Notes under the pieces: model-generated
What the model was told of the DNA's origin: nothing
Databases searched by the model: none
Seen by the model: only the letters and a program-made list of their open reading frames with translations
Shown: positions 6,085-7,703 of the stretch, in pieces
Position numbering within the stretch: position 1 is the stretch's first letter
Layout: every line of letters starts with the position of its first letter
Assembly (NCBI GenBank): GCA_038747915.1
Contig: JBCDJJ010000119.1
Coordinates: 1 to 7,703, forward strand
From: JBCDAP01 sp038747915
Lineage (GTDB): Bacteria; Planctomycetota; Phycisphaerae; Phycisphaerales; UBA1924
Direction: 5' to 3'
DNA length: 7,703 bases
Position numbers and translations under genes: made by a program

Positions 6085-7554
6085 ATGATTCAGCTCGCCT
6101 CCACGCCGGAACGATCGATACACGAGTCTGCCTCCGGGCGAGACGCCGGGCTGTTGAACGCGGTGATCGCGGGCGAGGCACGCCTGACGCCCGCGCAGGC
6201 GTTCGAGCTCTACCACACGGTGCCGGTGCACGAACTCGGCCGGCTGGCCGATGCGCGGTGCCGGGCGATCCACGGCGATGCGGTGCGGACCTACGTCATC
6301 GACCGGAACATCAACTACACGAACGTCTGCTCCGCCAAGTGCACCTTCTGTGCGTTCCGGCGGAACGGCAACGAGCACGACGCGTACACGCTCGAGCACG
6401 AGGCGATCTACGAGAAGACCGCCGAGCTGCAGGCGATCGGTGGGACGCAGATTCTCATGCAGGGGGGGATGAACCCGGCACTGCCGCTCTCGTGGTACAC
6501 CGCGCTGCTCTCGGGGCTCAAGGAGCGGTTCCCGCGGGTGCACGTGCATGCGTTCAGCCCGCCGGAATTCATCGAGTTCGTGGAGTATTTCGATCCGCCG
6601 GGCGACTCGCTCGCGGCGAAGATCCGGTGGGTGATGCACCAGCTCCGCGAAGCGGGGCTCGACTCGGTGCCGGGCGGGGGCGGCGAGATCTTCGCCCCAC
6701 CGGTGCGGCGGAAGATCGGGCTCGGCAAGTGTGACGCGGAGGCGTGGCTCACCGTCATGGGCGTAGCCCACGAGCTCGGCATGTTCACCAGCTCGACCAT
6801 GATGTTCGGGCACATCGAGGGTGTGGCCGACCGCATTCACCACATGGACCTCGTGCGGCGCTGGCAGGACGCCTCGCTCGCGGGAACACCGCTGGCCCTC
6901 ACGGATGCCGGGGCGGGCGGCACGCCCGCCTCACCAACCGGGATCGCACCCGCCCATTACGTCTCATTTATCTCCTGGCCGTTTCAGCGGGAGAACACGC
7001 CGCTCGGACGCCTGCCGGACTGGGATGGACCGACCGCGGATCACCCCGACTTCCCGGGCGATGTGGTCGCGCACCTGGACGGGTCGGGCACCAAGGCCCT
7101 CGACGCCCGGTTCGGTCGGGTGCTCCGGCAGGCCGGCACGACCGACTACCTACGCACGCAAGCGCTCTCCCGGCTGTACCTCGACAACATCTACTCGATC
7201 GGGGCGAGTTGGGTGACCATGGGCCCGCATGTCGGCCAGGTCGCCCTCGCGTACGGCGCGAACGACATGGGCTCGGTGATGATGGAGGAGAACGTGGTGT
7301 CGTCCGCCGGCACGACGTACTGCCTGGACGAAGCGGTGCTGTGCCACCTGATCCGCGGCGCCGGCTTCACACCGGCCCAGCGGGACAACACGTACGACAT
7401 GCTCACGCTGCACGACACAGCCGATGCACCGGATCTCCGCGTGAGCGACTGGTCGCACCACCGCACACGCAGGCTCCATCAGCAGACAGCGACCGCGGAC
7501 ACCGGCGTGCCGGCCGAGTCGGCGCCGATCGGGCTCACCGTCGCGGGGGAGTGA
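6085..7554 (+). CDS. mqnC: Dehypoxanthine futalosine cyclase (radical SAM, menaquinone synthesis), with insertions
   Basis: MqnC is a radical SAM enzyme of the futalosine pathway. It converts dehypoxanthine futalosine to the cyclic form on the way to menaquinone, in the cytosol. The [4Fe-4S]-SAM motif CxxxCxxC is Cys82, Cys86 and Cys89, preceded by YVIDRNINYTNV. Other family marks are GGTQILMQGG, GLDSVPGGGGEIF, TSSTMMFGHIE, YLRTQALSRLYLDN, ASWVTMGPHVGQVAL and MMEENVVSSAG. The last favours MqnC over the sister enzymes MqnE and CofH. At 489 residues it is longer than the usual 360-400. About 20 extra residues follow WQD (about 266-290), about 30 follow ENTPLGRL (about 309-352), and about 49 form a C-terminal tail after TYDML. 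No Shine-Dalgarno sequence precedes the ATG, and an in-frame stop at 6043 limits the start. It is alone on its strand here and divergent from the 3823-5931 gene. Other mqn genes are not in the window. Confidence 0.9.
   Translation: MIQLASTPERSIHESASGRDAGLLNAVIAGEARLTPAQAFELYHTVPVHELGRLADARCRAIHGDAVRTYVIDRNINYTNVCSAKCTFCAFRRNGNEHDAYTLEHEAIYEKTAELQAIGGTQILMQGGMNPALPLSWYTALLSGLKERFPRVHVHAFSPPEFIEFVEYFDPPGDSLAAKIRWVMHQLREAGLDSVPGGGGEIFAPPVRRKIGLGKCDAEAWLTVMGVAHELGMFTSSTMMFGHIEGVADRIHHMDLVRRWQDASLAGTPLALTDAGAGGTPASPTGIAPAHYVSFISWPFQRENTPLGRLPDWDGPTADHPDFPGDVVAHLDGSGTKALDARFGRVLRQAGTTDYLRTQALSRLYLDNIYSIGASWVTMGPHVGQVALAYGANDMGSVMMEENVVSSAGTTYCLDEAVLCHLIRGAGFTPAQRDNTYDMLTLHDTADAPDLRVSDWSHHRTRRLHQQTATADTGVPAESAPIGLTVAGE
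6910..6932 (+). repeat. Palindromic element inside the first mqnC insertion
   Basis: GGCGGGCG (6912-6919) and CGCCCGCC (6923-6930) form a perfect 8-bp stem around GCA. A G-T wobble and a further G-C pair extend it to 10 bp (6910-6932). It is translated as part of the Ala/Gly/Pro/Thr-rich insertion DAGAGGTPASPTG that other MqnC proteins lack. Its GGCGG...CCGCC design resembles the intergenic hairpin at 7633-7655, though the sequences are not the same. It may be a small palindromic element that entered the gene in frame, but base composition alone could also yield such a stem. Confidence 0.45.
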
Positions 7555-7627
7555 AGGCTCGACTAGAGCAGACCAAGTCAACTCGTCTCGCCAGTCTCAG
7601 CGGTGGATCGACCGACTCCGGGACTTG

Positions 7628-7703
7628 GGTGCCACTGGCGGCTTGCCCGCCAGTGTTCAAGGGCTTTGGCGTTCGCACTGGTGGGCAAGCCACCAGTGGC
7701 ACC
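7628..7703. repeat. Nested inverted repeat of two complementary hairpins
   Basis: The 28-base arms 7628-7655 and 7676-7703 are inverted copies with only two differences, around a 20-base spacer. Each arm also folds alone. CACTGGCGG/CCGCCAGTG encloses CTTGC (7633-7655), and CACTGGTGG/CCACCAGTG encloses GCAAG (7676-7698). The two differences between arms are compensatory, changing a C-G pair to T-A, so both 9-bp stems remain perfect. The element lies 73 bases after the mqnC stop and reaches the window edge, so it may continue. It resembles REP/BIME-type paired palindromes and could act as a transcript end, a nuclease-stalling structure or a dispersed element. No transposase is nearby. The 7555-7627 lead-in shows only a weak long-range CCAAGTC/GACTTGG pairing. 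Confidence 0.8.

Noticed and set aside
5986..6843. Minus-strand open frame of 285 codons over the start of mqnC
   Set aside because: It is antisense to the radical SAM core and runs across the divergent control region, with no ribosome binding site.
1..7703. tRNA, rRNA, CRISPR arrays, transposase genes, phage or defence modules
   Set aside because: I looked on both strands and saw no cloverleaf, no regularly spaced repeats with unique spacers, and no transposase, integrase or nuclease motifs.

Overview
The window is GC-rich, densely coding chromosomal DNA that most resembles a planctomycete, probably of the Phycisphaerae. Four things suggest this: two secreted proteins ending in a PTPG/hydrophobic/poly-Arg PEP-CTERM-type sorting signal; a protein with a DUF1559/pseudopilin-like 'DGHVE' C-terminus; a futalosine-pathway menaquinone gene; and GC-rich palindromic repeats between genes. 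The taxonomic call rests on family resemblance only, with no search run.

Layout: (1) positions 1-1419, plus strand, hold the 3' part of a class II fumarase (fumC) whose true start lies before the window. (2) 1585-2331 and 2703-3458, plus strand, are two related secreted PEP-CTERM-like proteins. They form a diverged tandem pair, and each is followed by its own intrinsic terminator (2388-2413 and 3568-3610). (3) 3823-5931, minus strand, is a large exported protein of unknown function. Its body is repetitive and DUF3352-like, and its C-terminal block looks like a decayed prepilin/DUF1559 domain. (4) 5932-6084 is a divergent control region with a near-perfect 24-bp AT-rich palindrome and three phased CCGGAG repeats. 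(5) 6085-7554, plus strand, is mqnC, the radical SAM dehypoxanthine futalosine cyclase of menaquinone synthesis. It carries unusual in-frame insertions, one of them over a palindromic DNA element. (6) The window ends in a large nested inverted repeat, 7628-7703.

The genes do not form one operon. fumC (TCA cycle) and mqnC (quinone synthesis) are housekeeping genes; the middle three encode exported proteins of unknown function. The two PEP-CTERM-like proteins would need an exosortase encoded elsewhere. The large minus-strand protein and mqnC share only their intergenic control region, and nothing else ties their functions together.

I found no convincing new multi-gene system such as defence, mobile or CRISPR modules. 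The most unusual signals are the operator-like palindrome, the nested repeat with compensatory changes, the palindrome inside the mqnC coding sequence, and the mid-protein pilin-like block in the minus-strand gene.
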